Part shown: positions 51,558-61,250 of the stretch, one piece after another
How positions within the stretch are numbered: position 1 is the first letter of the stretch
Layout: the number at the start of each line of letters is the position of its first letter
The notes under the pieces: generated by a model
Databases searched by the model: none
The model's input: the letters and a program-made list of their open reading frames with translations, nothing else
What the model was told of the DNA's origin: nothing
Translations under genes and position numbers: made by a program
Assembly: GCA_964383465.1 (NCBI GenBank)
Contig: CAYLGT010000001.1
Span: forward strand, 24,164 to 88,163
Reading direction: 5' to 3'
Source: CAYLGT01 sp964383465
GTDB taxonomy: Bacteria; Patescibacteriota; Saccharimonadia; Saccharimonadales; Saccharimonadaceae
DNA: 64,000 nt

Positions 51558-52990
51558 TCACCAACAGTCATCAGGCTTTGCTGCATAACTACACCGCCAG
51601 CCTGACTTTTTGTGAGCGAGTACAAAAACTTTCCGTCATCACTAAGTGTCATGTAGCTACCAGGTAGCACCGAAGAGATCACGTGCTGGTTACCGCCATC
51701 AAACTCAGTTAGACGTATGTCATTATTTGCCGTAGAGACCATGTAGAAATCGTCGAGCCACTGAAGGGGTTTCGTAGGATCACCCGCAGTTCCCGGTACA
51801 TTGACACTATATGTTTCATGAGTCTCGTAGTCATGAGTTGTAAACTGTGAACCATTTCCAGTCACTACAAAGCGACCACTGTTTGCGAAACGGACCCAGC
51901 TGTTTGTTTGTGGCGTCGTGATGCTGGCGAGGCGTTTGCTCTCAGACTTTATCTGAGGGTTGAAGTAGGTATCTATTTTGGTACCGCGCATCACGGCAAC
52001 ATAGGTGTCACTAAAGTATGAGCTTACGTCGATCATAACGGGCTGATCGGCTGGGTAGGTGGCTACTCGCGTCAGTTTGTCGTTATAAAGTAGCCCAACG
52101 ATAGTACTGAGTCCCTCGTTACGGGTATAGGCGATTGTGTCCTCTTTATAGAGTTCAAAGGCCGTCACGCCTTTTTGTATGGGCTGCGAGATAGTGCCGG
52201 CTCCGCTGTCCAGGCGACGAAGTGTGCCATCTTGCAGTGCGTAGTAGGCGTTGCCGCTTGTTCCTGAAAAATGAATGTCTTGTACGGTAACGCCCAGCTT
52301 GCCGGTCACATTGACCGTAGCGGTAGGATTTGTTCGATCAACACGCAAAAACTCCGTCACAGTTCCTGTGGTGTGTTTAACCAACACATATCGTGCGCCG
52401 AAGTCCCATTCGACCAGGCTGAAAGCGTGCGGCTGACCCTCAACGGTAGTGTAGCTATTGCTCGGCAGCACGAGCGATGTGAAAACCGGAGTCTTTTCAC
52501 GCAAATCGACGAGGGTGAATTCTGGCTTTTCCGCCACTGTTTGTACGATAAACCATTTTTTATCTGGCGAGGGCAAAGCACCGGTCACACTCGGGAACTC
52601 TTTGAGCGAGTTAGTGACGATTTTAGAAGGCACCAAACGTGCGTAGTTGAGCCAACGAAGCTCGCCGGCTTGAACAGTGAACGTCTTTTGCCATGTCTGA
52701 TAATCTTTCAGGCTCATAGTAACGCTGTGCGTACCAACGGCCACACTTCGCTTACCCGGAGTAGTAAATGACAGCTTTTCACCGTCAAAGTTGATGGTTG
52801 CTTTTTCTGGGAAGCTTCTCAACTGAACGAGCGCACCAAGTTCAACGTCACCTTTTTCGACATCGAAGCGGTACCCCAGTACCAGTGCGATACATACAAA
52901 CGAAATCGCAGCCACAGCAAGCGTCATTGCTAGATAGGTAGCAAAAAGGCGTGTTTTACGAGTCCGAGCTGATTTTCCGTGTTGTTGCAT
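51554..52990 (-). CDS. PEGA-domain membrane protein with beta-propeller-like part
   Basis: 478 residues from ATG 52990 (MQQHGKSARTRKTRLFATYL); the open frame upstream overlaps the divergent gene. Membrane anchor about 15-40, then a PEGA domain (GALVQLRSFPEKATINFDGE ... GTHSVTMSLKDYQTW), followed by about 330 residues of repeating beta strands with WD/YVTN-like turns (PSPDKKWFIVQ, LSDDGKFLYSL). Probably exterior-facing and structural or sensory. Overlaps the sortase stop by 4 nt (convergent). Confidence 0.75.
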   Translation of the reverse strand: MQQHGKSARTRKTRLFATYLAMTLAVAAISFVCIALVLGYRFDVEKGDVELGALVQLRSFPEKATINFDGEKLSFTTPGKRSVAVGTHSVTMSLKDYQTWQKTFTVQAGELRWLNYARLVPSKIVTNSLKEFPSVTGALPSPDKKWFIVQTVAEKPEFTLVDLREKTPVFTSLVLPSNSYTTVEGQPHAFSLVEWDFGARYVLVKHTTGTVTEFLRVDRTNPTATVNVTGKLGVTVQDIHFSGTSGNAYYALQDGTLRRLDSGAGTISQPIQKGVTAFELYKEDTIAYTRNEGLSTIVGLLYNDKLTRVATYPADQPVMIDVSSYFSDTYVAVMRGTKIDTYFNPQIKSESKRLASITTPQTNSWVRFANSGRFVVTGNGSQFTTHDYETHETYSVNVPGTAGDPTKPLQWLDDFYMVSTANNDIRLTEFDGGNQHVISSVLPGSYMTLSDDGKFLYSLTKSQAGGVVMQQSLMTVGD

Positions 52991-53144
52991 AGGGGTATTT
53001 ATTTCACCATAACAGGTGAGTGTATCTGCAGTACCAAGTATAGCAAAGACCTCGAAAACTCTTGCATATTTCACCCTCTCTACGTACCATAGTGGTAACG
53101 GTTCACCACTAATCCACCTGACTGGGGCAGGACAAGAAACAATA

Positions 53145-54149
53145 ATGTCATCAAACACCACTATCGTTATTAACGGCAAGGTATACGACGCACTAACGGG
53201 GCTGCCTGTGGCTGCGCCGGTCAAACCTGCTTCTGCTCCCTCAACCGCCAAAGCTACCCCAAAACCAGCTGCACCTGTCGCTGCCGCTTCACATAAAGCT
53301 TCACACGCCAAAAGTATCCATTCACGTACACAAAAAAGCGTGACGCTTCGCCGTGACATCTTGAAAAAGCCTGTATCTGCGCCTCACGTTGGCGAAGCTC
53401 GTCGTAAACCAGTAGCAGGTCATGTTGCCAAAAGTCCACAGATTCACAAATTCGCCCCTCATCCCCAGCCACTCAAGTCATTCGATGTCAGTGCTCCTAA
53501 AAAGTCAGTAACGCCAAAAGTTGCGAGTATTGTCGAGACCAAACACGCCCTCGTTACAAAAAAAGCTACTCCAGCTGCCCACCGTCTCAGCTCGTCACAC
53601 TTAAAAAATCAGCTCCTCGCCGAGGCTCATGCAGCACCTGTAGCGGCACCGCAGCGCGCTTCAGAAAAACCCAAAAAACGCCTACTCGCCAAAACCCCAC
53701 GCCGGGTCTCTCTCGCAGCCGCGTCACTCGCCGTGATGGTACTCGGTGGTTATTTCACGTATCTCAACATGCCAAGTCTTTCTGTAAGGGTGGCGGCTTC
53801 ACAGGCCGATGTTGCGGCAACTTTTCCCGACTATCACCCTGACGGTTATCGTTTTAGCGGTCCCGTCGCTTACACCCCAGGGCAAGTTGCTATAAAGTTT
53901 CAGTCAAACGGAAGCGATCTCGCCTATACCGTAACCCAGCAAAAAAGCACCTGGGACTCGACGGCCGTCTATGACAACCTCGTCTCTCGCGTCGCAGACA
54001 GCAGTTATGTCACCAACTCCCAACAGGGACTGACTATCTACACGTTTAAGAACAAAGCTGCTTGGGTAAATCGCGGCATCCTCTATACTATCGACGGCAA
54101 TGCTCCACTCTCTAACGAGCAGTTGCTTCGCATCGCCGGCAGCATGTAG
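53145..54149 (+). CDS. Membrane protein with C-terminal DUF4367-like domain
   Basis: 334 residues from ATG 53145. The first 220 are low-complexity, Lys/Ala/Pro/His-rich and cytoplasmic; one membrane segment near 235 (VSLAAASLAVMVLGGYFTY); then an exterior domain of about 115 residues like DUF4367 (AVYDNLVSRVADSSYV, GILYTIDGNAPLSNEQLLRI). Divergent from the PEGA protein. Confidence 0.65.
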   Translation: MSSNTTIVINGKVYDALTGLPVAAPVKPASAPSTAKATPKPAAPVAAASHKASHAKSIHSRTQKSVTLRRDILKKPVSAPHVGEARRKPVAGHVAKSPQIHKFAPHPQPLKSFDVSAPKKSVTPKVASIVETKHALVTKKATPAAHRLSSSHLKNQLLAEAHAAPVAAPQRASEKPKKRLLAKTPRRVSLAAASLAVMVLGGYFTYLNMPSLSVRVAASQADVAATFPDYHPDGYRFSGPVAYTPGQVAIKFQSNGSDLAYTVTQQKSTWDSTAVYDNLVSRVADSSYVTNSQQGLTIYTFKNKAAWVNRGILYTIDGNAPLSNEQLLRIAGSM

Positions 54150-54219
54150 CCTCAACTTGTTTCTTACATAACTTTCTTATATATTTGTCCATAGTCGTTC
54201 CTACCAGGAAGGGGTGCTC

Positions 54220-54606
54220 ATGCCCGAGCGATGCACTGTGTTTTTGTTTGGCGGCAAACGCCTGGCGTTAAAGAAGCTTCGGATCCAGGACGATGAAATT
54301 ATCTGGGTGGTTCCAGACGAAAGCCTGACTCGTGAGATGCGAGCAATGGTCGAGTCACACCGCTGGGACGGGCTCGTGGTACGTCACACTGAGTTGGCTG
54401 AACTCGTCCAGCTCAAGATCCGGCCAATCACCAACTACTACGTCAGCGAAACCATGTATTTTCGGACTGACGAAAAAGTCCATGAGTGGGCATACGGTAG
54501 TAGCCACGGTAGCAGTAGGTCGATCCCCATGACACTCATTGACGAGAGCGTCACCCCTCAGCCAGACATGGTTGAGATCATCCATCGGTTTCGGCCGCTC
54601 GACTAA
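54220..54606 (+). CDS. Hypothetical protein, 128 aa, GC-rich cassette
   Basis: Not recognised. ATG 54220 after AGGAAGGGG. Probably alpha/beta (RCTVFLFGGKRLALKKLRIQ, EIIWVVPDESLTREMRAMVE), soluble. Promoter TTGTTT, 17 bp, TATATT (about 54157-54185). Terminator nearly identical in design to the one at 61646. Confidence 0.6.
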   Translation: MPERCTVFLFGGKRLALKKLRIQDDEIIWVVPDESLTREMRAMVESHRWDGLVVRHTELAELVQLKIRPITNYYVSETMYFRTDEKVHEWAYGSSHGSSRSIPMTLIDESVTPQPDMVEIIHRFRPLD

Positions 54607-54619
54607 CCCCGCATACTCA

Positions 54620-54660
54620 GTCGAGCCCCGCTCCTGAAGGTGCGGGGTTTCGACTTTTTA
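54620..54660 (+). terminator. Hairpin terminator
   Basis: AGTCGAGCCCCGC/GCGGGGTTTCGACT followed by TTTTTA. Confidence 0.85.
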
Positions 54661-54684
54661 TGACCTCTGTTACACTAAGTGCAT

Positions 54685-56217
54685 ATGACAGTTCGCACTC
54701 GTTTCGCTCCTAGCCCAACTGGCTTTCTCCATGTCGGCGGTATTCGCACGGCACTTTTTGCCTACCTTGTCGCCAAGCAGGCAAACGGCACCTTTGTGCT
54801 TCGATTTGAGGATACCGACAAGAAGCGTGAAGTACCCGGCAGCGCCGAGCACCTGATTGCCAGCCTCAAAGGACTCGGTATATCGTACGACGAAGGTCCG
54901 GACATCGGCGGTGAATTTGGCCCCTATGTTCAGTCTGAGCGACTCGAAATCTATCAGAAATGGGCCAAGCAACTTATCGACGCCGGACGCGCCTACGCGG
55001 ACCCATATAGCCCGGAGGAAATCCAGGCCTTCCGAGAACAAGCACAGGCAGAAAAACGCGCTTTTCTATACCGTGATCATCGCCCAGAAAACCCTCCAGT
55101 ATGGGATGGTAGTCAGCCACTTCGGCTCAAGTCGGAGCCGAAAAGCTATGCCTACCACGACGAAATTTTTGGCGATGTCACGACCAGCCCTGAAGTGATC
55201 GATGACATCATCCTCATAAAGTCCGACGGCTACCCAACCTACAACTTCGCCCACATCGTCGACGACGCCGAGATGCACATCACCCATGTCATTCGCGGCC
55301 AAGAATTTATCTCGAGCATGCCAAACTTTTTGGCACTCTATGAAGCACTAGGCATTGAGCGCTCAACCAACTCTTTTTCAGAAGGCTCTGCCTTTCCGGC
55401 AGGAGCGAGGCAAGAGCGCCAGCTAAATCAGTTAGCACCGAGCGGGTCTTCTGAAAAAGACGTTGTTGAAGCCAGGTATGCTATGCCCATTTTCGCCCAC
55501 ATGCCCCACATCATGAACGAGCAGGGAAACAAGAAACTTGGGAAACGTGACGGCGCAAAAGACGTTCTCGACTACATCCGTGACGGCTATTTGCCCGAAG
55601 CGCTCGTCAGCTTCATCGCCACTATGGGGTGGAACGATGGTACTGAACAAGAAGTCTTTACGATGAGCGAGTTAGTCGAGAAATTCAGCCTCGCACGAGT
55701 TCAACGCAGCGGTGCACGTTTCGACGAAAAACGTCTCCTGTGGGTAAATGGTCATTTCATACGCGAACTTCCGCTCGACGAGCTCGTCAACCGCGCCGAG
55801 TACTTCTGGCCCGAAAGCGCCAAAAAACATCCAGAAAGTTACAAAAAGGCAGTCCTTACTTTGGCACAGGACCGGCTAAAAACTCTGTCCGATCTACAGG
55901 GCTTTAGTTATTTCTTCGAGACACCAACAGTAGATCCAAGCCTGATCGAAAGTAACAAGCAGCTCAAGAAGTTGAGTGAACAAGAGGTGGCGGAGTTGAT
56001 AGCTGCCGCACGAAGCAGCCTGGAGTCAATCGTCGACTGGAACCCCGACACCATACAAATTGCCCTCAACAACCTACTCGAAACAACTGGCCAAAAACCG
56101 GGGATTTTGTTTAGTCTCATCCGCATACATACCACCTGGGCACCATTTAGCCCTCAGCTTAACGACACACTGGCGCTCCTTGGCAAAGATACCGTTCTGT
56201 CTCGACTTTCTGCATAA
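54685..56217 (+). CDS. gltX: Glutamyl-tRNA synthetase with an in-frame insert
   Basis: 510 residues. FAPSPTGFLHVGGIRTALF (HIGH-type motif), YPTYNFAHIVDDAEMHITHV, and the KMSKS-type loop NKKLGKRDGAKDV. Between ALGIE and MPIFAHMPHIM, where GluRS normally has two or three residues, about 37 extra residues occur (STNSFSEGSAFPAGARQ ... SSEKDVVEARYA), encoded by a palindromic element (55372-55460). TACACT lies 8 nt before the ATG at 54685. In many bacteria the enzyme also charges tRNA-Gln for GatCAB; a tRNA-Gln is in this window. Confidence 0.95.
   Translation: MTVRTRFAPSPTGFLHVGGIRTALFAYLVAKQANGTFVLRFEDTDKKREVPGSAEHLIASLKGLGISYDEGPDIGGEFGPYVQSERLEIYQKWAKQLIDAGRAYADPYSPEEIQAFREQAQAEKRAFLYRDHRPENPPVWDGSQPLRLKSEPKSYAYHDEIFGDVTTSPEVIDDIILIKSDGYPTYNFAHIVDDAEMHITHVIRGQEFISSMPNFLALYEALGIERSTNSFSEGSAFPAGARQERQLNQLAPSGSSEKDVVEARYAMPIFAHMPHIMNEQGNKKLGKRDGAKDVLDYIRDGYLPEALVSFIATMGWNDGTEQEVFTMSELVEKFSLARVQRSGARFDEKRLLWVNGHFIRELPLDELVNRAEYFWPESAKKHPESYKKAVLTLAQDRLKTLSDLQGFSYFFETPTVDPSLIESNKQLKKLSEQEVAELIAAARSSLESIVDWNPDTIQIALNNLLETTGQKPGILFSLIRIHTTWAPFSPQLNDTLALLGKDTVLSRLSA
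55372..55460 (+). repeat. Palindromic in-frame coding element in gltX
   Basis: Outer arms TCTTTTTCAGAAG (55372-55384) and CTTCTGAAAAAGA (55448-55460), 13 bp perfect. Inner hairpins GCTCTGCC/GGCAGGAGC and GCTAA/TTAGC. Open in the gltX frame throughout. Confidence 0.65.
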
Positions 56218-56252
56218 ATATACATAAGCGTTTTCTGCTATACTAACAGAGT

Positions 56253-57359
56253 ATGGATGGGCAACCCCCAAAACAAAAATTCATGCGCTTTGGTAAGTGG
56301 ACAAAGCTACACCAGCTCCTTCACGACAATCACGGCGTCCGTTATTTTGTCATGGCAATAGGTTTCGCAGTGGCGACCGGCCTAAGTGTACTGACCTGGA
56401 TGTGGATGCAGCCCGAGCCTCAGTTGCCGACCACCTACGTCACAAAAACCACCAAGCCACCAGCCAAAAAAATCTACTCACCGCTCACGGGTCTCGAGGT
56501 GAGCGACGAAGCGGCGACAACTCGCCAAGTTACCGCTGTCATGATCGAAAACAGTCCCGATGCTCGCCCACAGTCCGGCCTGAAAGACGCAGGAATCGTC
56601 TATGAAACCATCGCCGAAGGTGGAATCACGCGGTTCGTCGCACTCTATCAGGAGAGCCGTCCGGGCCTCATCGGACCTGTGCGAAGCGTGCGCCCATACT
56701 ACGTAGAGTGGGCAGCCGCCTACGACCCTGCTGTTGCACACATCGGGGGAAGTGCGCGTGCTCTTGAGATGATTCGATCTGGTTCGTATGGGGTGGACAT
56801 CGACCAATTCTTTAACGCCGGTGGCTACTGGCGCGCGAGTGACCGCGCCGCGCCGCATAACGTCTATACTGATTTCGATCACCTCGACCAACTCACGTCG
56901 TCAAAGGGTAAAACCTCCAGTACGTTTACACCCATCCCTCGTAAAGACGACCAAAAATCCAAAACCCCGACAGCAACAACCATTACAGTTCCCATTTCCT
57001 CGGGAAATTACGAAGTGGGCTACACGTACGACAGCGCTACGAACTCCTATCTGCGCTCACTGGCAGGCGAAGCACACATCGACCGCGAAGGTGGCAGGAT
57101 CACTCCAAAGGTTGCGGTTGTTATCGTCGTGCCGATGGTCGTCGCCATGGAAGACGGCTACCGTGAGCAGATCACGACAACCGGCAGTGGTAGCGGGTAT
57201 ATCTTCCAGGACGGTATAGTCACTGAAGTCACTTGGCAAAAAGCTGACGCCAAAAGCCAGATAACGTTTACAGATGCTGCTGGAAAACAGGTCAGTCTGA
57301 ACCGAGGTCAAACCTGGATCACGGCAATCCCAGAAGGAAAAACACCGTCATGGCAATAA
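56253..57359 (+). CDS. DUF3048 (YerB-like) membrane-anchored protein
   Basis: 368 residues with one membrane anchor (about 29-50) and the DUF3048 domain: YSPLTGLEVSDEA, AVMIENSPDARPQSGLKDAG, VYETIAEGGITRFVALY, GPVRSVRPYYVEWA. Exterior-facing; the biochemical role of the family is not established. TATACT 8 nt before the ATG. Overlaps the kinase gene by 10 nt, the start of a five-gene operon. Confidence 0.9.
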   Translation: MDGQPPKQKFMRFGKWTKLHQLLHDNHGVRYFVMAIGFAVATGLSVLTWMWMQPEPQLPTTYVTKTTKPPAKKIYSPLTGLEVSDEAATTRQVTAVMIENSPDARPQSGLKDAGIVYETIAEGGITRFVALYQESRPGLIGPVRSVRPYYVEWAAAYDPAVAHIGGSARALEMIRSGSYGVDIDQFFNAGGYWRASDRAAPHNVYTDFDHLDQLTSSKGKTSSTFTPIPRKDDQKSKTPTATTITVPISSGNYEVGYTYDSATNSYLRSLAGEAHIDREGGRITPKVAVVIVVPMVVAMEDGYREQITTTGSGSGYIFQDGIVTEVTWQKADAKSQITFTDAAGKQVSLNRGQTWITAIPEGKTPSWQ

Positions 57360-58852
57360 CTAGGCTGGCCGACGTCTTTCCAGCCCACAAACGACGCAGT
57401 CTTTTGATCGCATTTGCGCTCGAGGCGGCCGTACTCACCACTGTGGCAATCGTGCTGATCGCCTCTGGTGTTGAATGGCTCACGATGCTCGTTTTTTTCT
57501 TGTTGCCGGCGGCTGTCATGCAAACGTTCGCCTTCATCGTCGTGCTCGGCTACGCACTCGAGCCACTTGATTATCTGTCACGCGGTATCACCCATGTTTC
57601 GAAACAAGCCAACAACGTCACGCCACCCAACCTCAATGGCACACGACACGAAAAAACAGGCTTTAAACTCATGGTGGAAACGATTTATGATCTCGCTGTC
57701 AAAGGGCCCGGCGAAGCCAGTCCAACCACTTCGCCACTTCAGTCACGACTGCTCGACGCCATGCCAGTTGGCATCATTGCACTCGACGCAAACCGGCAGG
57801 TGATCTTTTCAAATGCGCAAGCGCCTGTCATACAAAGCGACAAATCCACAAGCATAGAGCTTATTTTCGACGAAAATGATGACCTGGTGAAATGGCTTGG
57901 AGAGTCAGAAAATACCCAGGTAAGCGCAAGTCGGTCTTGGGCTCGAGTCCAAAATCGTCTGCCTGGTAGTGATGGACGACGAGTCTTTGACGTAGTTGCT
58001 TCGTACCAAAAAAGCGGTGCTGAAGGAGTCGAAACCGTGCTCATCACCATCGACCAAACAGGCAAGTACGCTGCCAACGAAGACGGTATGGACTTTATAG
58101 CGCTTGCAGCACATGAACTGCGAGGACCTGTCACGGTCATCCGCGGTTACCTAGACGTTCTTAGTCGTGAGCTCCAGCTCGGACCGCAACAAAAAGAGCT
58201 TTTTGAGCGGCTCGAAGTCTCTGCGAATCGCCTGAGCAGTTACATAGGAAACATCCTCAATGCCTCAAAGTTTGATCGACGACACTTGACGCTTCACCTC
58301 AGGGAAGAACGACTTGCCGACATCTACGCACTTGTAGCAGATGACCTCATGCAAAGAGCACGAACCCAGGGGCGAGTACTAAGCGTCACAATTCCTGGAG
58401 GACTTCCAACGATCGCGGCCGACCGAGGAAGCCTCAACGAAGTTCTCGTCAACTTTGTCGACAATGGTATCAAATACTCCCGCGAAGGTGGTCATATCGA
58501 AGTCACTGCAGCGGTTGACGGTGATTTCGTTCAAGTAAGTGTCGCCGACCACGGCATCGGCATTCCGACGGCAGTTGTGGGTAATCTGTTTAACAAGTTC
58601 TATCGCTCGCACCGCTCACGCCAGACGGTGGCGGGAACTGGCCTCGGCCTTTATATCTCAAAAGCCATCATCGAATCCCATGGCGGACACGTTGGCGTCA
58701 AATCTACTGAGGGCGAAGGGAGCACCTTTACCTTTTCAATCCCGATATATAGCACCGTCAAAGACAAACTGCTTGCCAGCGATAACGAGAATCAAGGTAT
58801 TATAGAATCAAGTAGTGGCTGGATAAAAAACCACTCTATGTACAAAGGATGA
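57350..58852 (+). CDS. Membrane sensor histidine kinase
   Basis: 500 residues: two membrane segments (about 20-70), a PAS-like domain (LDAMPVGIIALDANRQVIFS), DHp box FIALAAHELRGPVTVIRGYL with the phospho-His, N box NEVLVNFVDNGIKYS, G1 VADHGIGIP, G2 GTGLGLYIS. Partner of the receiver protein that follows. Confidence 0.94.
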   Translation: MAITRLADVFPAHKRRSLLIAFALEAAVLTTVAIVLIASGVEWLTMLVFFLLPAAVMQTFAFIVVLGYALEPLDYLSRGITHVSKQANNVTPPNLNGTRHEKTGFKLMVETIYDLAVKGPGEASPTTSPLQSRLLDAMPVGIIALDANRQVIFSNAQAPVIQSDKSTSIELIFDENDDLVKWLGESENTQVSASRSWARVQNRLPGSDGRRVFDVVASYQKSGAEGVETVLITIDQTGKYAANEDGMDFIALAAHELRGPVTVIRGYLDVLSRELQLGPQQKELFERLEVSANRLSSYIGNILNASKFDRRHLTLHLREERLADIYALVADDLMQRARTQGRVLSVTIPGGLPTIAADRGSLNEVLVNFVDNGIKYSREGGHIEVTAAVDGDFVQVSVADHGIGIPTAVVGNLFNKFYRSHRSRQTVAGTGLGLYISKAIIESHGGHVGVKSTEGEGSTFTFSIPIYSTVKDKLLASDNENQGIIESSSGWIKNHSMYKG

Positions 58853-58854
58853 CC

Positions 58855-59241
58855 ATGAGTAAAATTTCTTCCATTTTGATCATCGAGGACGACCGTTTCA
58901 TCGGCGAAATGTATGTTCTCAGCCTCCGACAGGCTGGCTATACCGTTGATTGGCACATGAGTGGTAAAGAGGGGCTTGCAGCTGCGCTAGCAAAGTCATA
59001 CGACCTGATCCTACTCGATATCATGCTTCCAGAGGAAACAGGTGTTGATGTGCTCAATGACCTGCGGGGCGAGACCGACAAAATTCCCCATAGCCGTATC
59101 ATAGTGCTCACAAACTTTGACCAGGACGACGCGAGCCGTGCAGCCATGCAAGCAAAGGCCGATGCCTATCTGATAAAAGCCGACATCACCCCGCGCAAGC
59201 TACTCGACATCATTGCCAACATGAACCCAGCAGAAAAGTAG
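58855..59241 (+). CDS. Stand-alone response regulator (receiver only)
   Basis: 128 residues. IIEDDRFIGE (acidic pair), LILLDIMLP (phospho-Asp), IVLTNF and AYLIKADI (switch Lys). There is no output domain, so it acts by protein contact. A second ATG at 58849 overlaps the kinase stop. Confidence 0.93.
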   Translation: MSKISSILIIEDDRFIGEMYVLSLRQAGYTVDWHMSGKEGLAAALAKSYDLILLDIMLPEETGVDVLNDLRGETDKIPHSRIIVLTNFDQDDASRAAMQAKADAYLIKADITPRKLLDIIANMNPAEK

Positions 59242-59245
59242 TCAT

Positions 59246-59977
59246 ATGAAACACGCTATCATTTCGATCGAAGACTTCAGTATGCGTTTTGGCAGCACGA
59301 CGGTCATTGACTCCTTGTCATTTGAGGTAGTACGGGGTGAAACCTTTGGACTCCTGGGAAGTAACGGCTCAGGTAAAACAACAACTCTTCGAGCACTCCT
59401 CGGTATCATCGCGCCCACCAAAGGGCAATTACTCATCGACGGCAAGCCTTACGACGTAGGTGGAAGTATCCAGCTCGGGTACTTGCCCGAAGAGCGAGGA
59501 CTCTACCGAAAAGAATCGGTAATCGATGTCATGGTGTATTTTGGCATGCTCAAAGGTATGCAGCGACAAACAGCACGTGACTGGTCTGAACAGTTTTTAA
59601 AACGAGTTGACCTACTGGACAAGCAGCACTTAAAACTCGAAAAGCTTTCTGGCGGACAACAACAAAAAGTCCAACTCGGCGTCACAATCATGAACGACCC
59701 AGAAATACTCATCCTAGACGAACCGACCAAGGGCTTTGACCCCGTCAACCGTAGGTTACTCATGGACATCATCGAAGAGCGCCAGGCACATGGTGCCACT
59801 GTCATCTACGTCTCACATGACATGGCTGAAGTTGAGCGCCTATGTGACCGTATCATCCTCCTGAAAGATGGTTCGGCAGCGGCATACGGAACAGTGGCCG
59901 ATGTGAAAAAGAGGCATGGCAACAAAAGCTTGGATGAAATTTTTGTGAGCATCTATGGCGACAAGGAGAACGCATGA
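59246..59977 (+). CDS. ABC transporter ATPase (NatA-like)
   Basis: 243 residues. Walker A GLLGSNGSGKTTTLRALLGI, signature LSGGQQQKVQLGVTI, Walker B EILILDEPTKGFDPVNRR, H-loop VIYVSHDMAEVE. The absence of a solute-binding protein and the permease type point to an exporter. Overlaps its permease by 4 nt. Confidence 0.95.
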   Translation: MKHAIISIEDFSMRFGSTTVIDSLSFEVVRGETFGLLGSNGSGKTTTLRALLGIIAPTKGQLLIDGKPYDVGGSIQLGYLPEERGLYRKESVIDVMVYFGMLKGMQRQTARDWSEQFLKRVDLLDKQHLKLEKLSGGQQQKVQLGVTIMNDPEILILDEPTKGFDPVNRRLLMDIIEERQAHGATVIYVSHDMAEVERLCDRIILLKDGSAAAYGTVADVKKRHGNKSLDEIFVSIYGDKENA

Positions 59978-61191
59978 ACGGTATGTATAACCTAGGAACG
60001 GTGTTTGGGTTTGAAGTGGTTCGAACACTAAAGAAAAAGTCGTTTTGGTTGATGAGCTTGCTGTTTCCACTCATGGCGCTGCTTGTTGGTGGGATCATCT
60101 TTTTCTCGAACAAGGCTACCGACGATGCACTCAAGCAGGCAAGTTCAGAGAAATTCTCCCTCGTCATCCTCGACCAATCAAACCTGCTAAACAAACAGCT
60201 CGTTCAGTCGTTTAGCCCAGTGTATGCTTCGTCAAAGAGTCAGGGGATCGAACTGGTTCGCTCAGGCAAAAAAGACGCCTTCTTTTTCTATCCTGCTCAG
60301 CTCTCGAGGGCAGGGGTCGAGGTATACGGACGTGACGTAGGCCTGTTCGATAACGGTAAATACGCATCTGTCGCCAAAACACTGCTCGATGAGTCAGTCG
60401 CTATGAGCGTATCTAGCAGCGTCCAGACCGTGCTAAGAGGCAAATACGAAGTAAAGTCGACAACCTACCGCGACGGTGCGGTATATGACGGGTTCAAGCA
60501 GTTGATCGCGCCAGGGCTTTTCCTCGTGCTGTTCTACCTACTCATTGTGACGTTTGGTAACCAGATGCTCAACAGTGCAACTGAGGAGAAAGAAAACCGT
60601 GTGATCGAAATGATCCTCACAACGGTGCGCGCCAGAACACTCATCACCGGAAAAATACTTTCGCTGGCAGTGCTCGGTTTGCTCCAGACAACCGTTGTGA
60701 TGACCCCGATCATCGTTGGCTATCTGCTACTCCACGACAAACTATCGCTGCCATCGTTTGACCTGACGAGTCTTCCACTCGACCCGCTGCGTATCGGCGT
60801 TGGGTTTTCTATCTTTCTGGCTGGGTTCTTGCTGTTTACTGGGCTGCTCGTTACCATCGGAGCGGCGGTGCCTACTGCCAAAGAGGCCGGAGGCTTTTTC
60901 GGCGTCGTCATGATGCTGGTCTTCGGACCACTGTACGCAGCCCCTCTTTTTGTATCGTCGCCCGACTCTCCGCTCGTGCAATTTTTGAGCTTTTTCCCAT
61001 TTACGGCACCTATCCCGTTACTCCTTCGAAACGCGGTCGGTAACCTAGAGTTATGGCAAGCACTCGTTGCTATGGGCATCCTGATACTGACAACCGCGCT
61101 TGTCATACGGGTGGCCGTACGGGTCTTCCACCAAGGGGCGCTCGAGTATAGCCGAAAGCTGAGCGTCCGAGAAATTTTCAGCCGTAGCTAG
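59974..61191 (+). CDS. ABC-2 type permease (NatB-like)
   Basis: 405 residues. N-terminal membrane segment, a large exterior domain (about 45-175), then five C-terminal membrane segments with the ABC-2 block NSATEEKENRVIEMILTTVR. Related to Na+ or drug exporters; substrate unknown. Co-translated with the ATPase, and so probably under the upstream two-component pair. Confidence 0.9.
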   Translation: MNGMYNLGTVFGFEVVRTLKKKSFWLMSLLFPLMALLVGGIIFFSNKATDDALKQASSEKFSLVILDQSNLLNKQLVQSFSPVYASSKSQGIELVRSGKKDAFFFYPAQLSRAGVEVYGRDVGLFDNGKYASVAKTLLDESVAMSVSSSVQTVLRGKYEVKSTTYRDGAVYDGFKQLIAPGLFLVLFYLLIVTFGNQMLNSATEEKENRVIEMILTTVRARTLITGKILSLAVLGLLQTTVVMTPIIVGYLLLHDKLSLPSFDLTSLPLDPLRIGVGFSIFLAGFLLFTGLLVTIGAAVPTAKEAGGFFGVVMMLVFGPLYAAPLFVSSPDSPLVQFLSFFPFTAPIPLLLRNAVGNLELWQALVAMGILILTTALVIRVAVRVFHQGALEYSRKLSVREIFSRS

Positions 61192-61250
61192 TTTTTCGCA
61201 GGAAAGGTGTTATAATTTTTCCCAGTCTTCTCTTGAAAGAGGTGAGGTAA

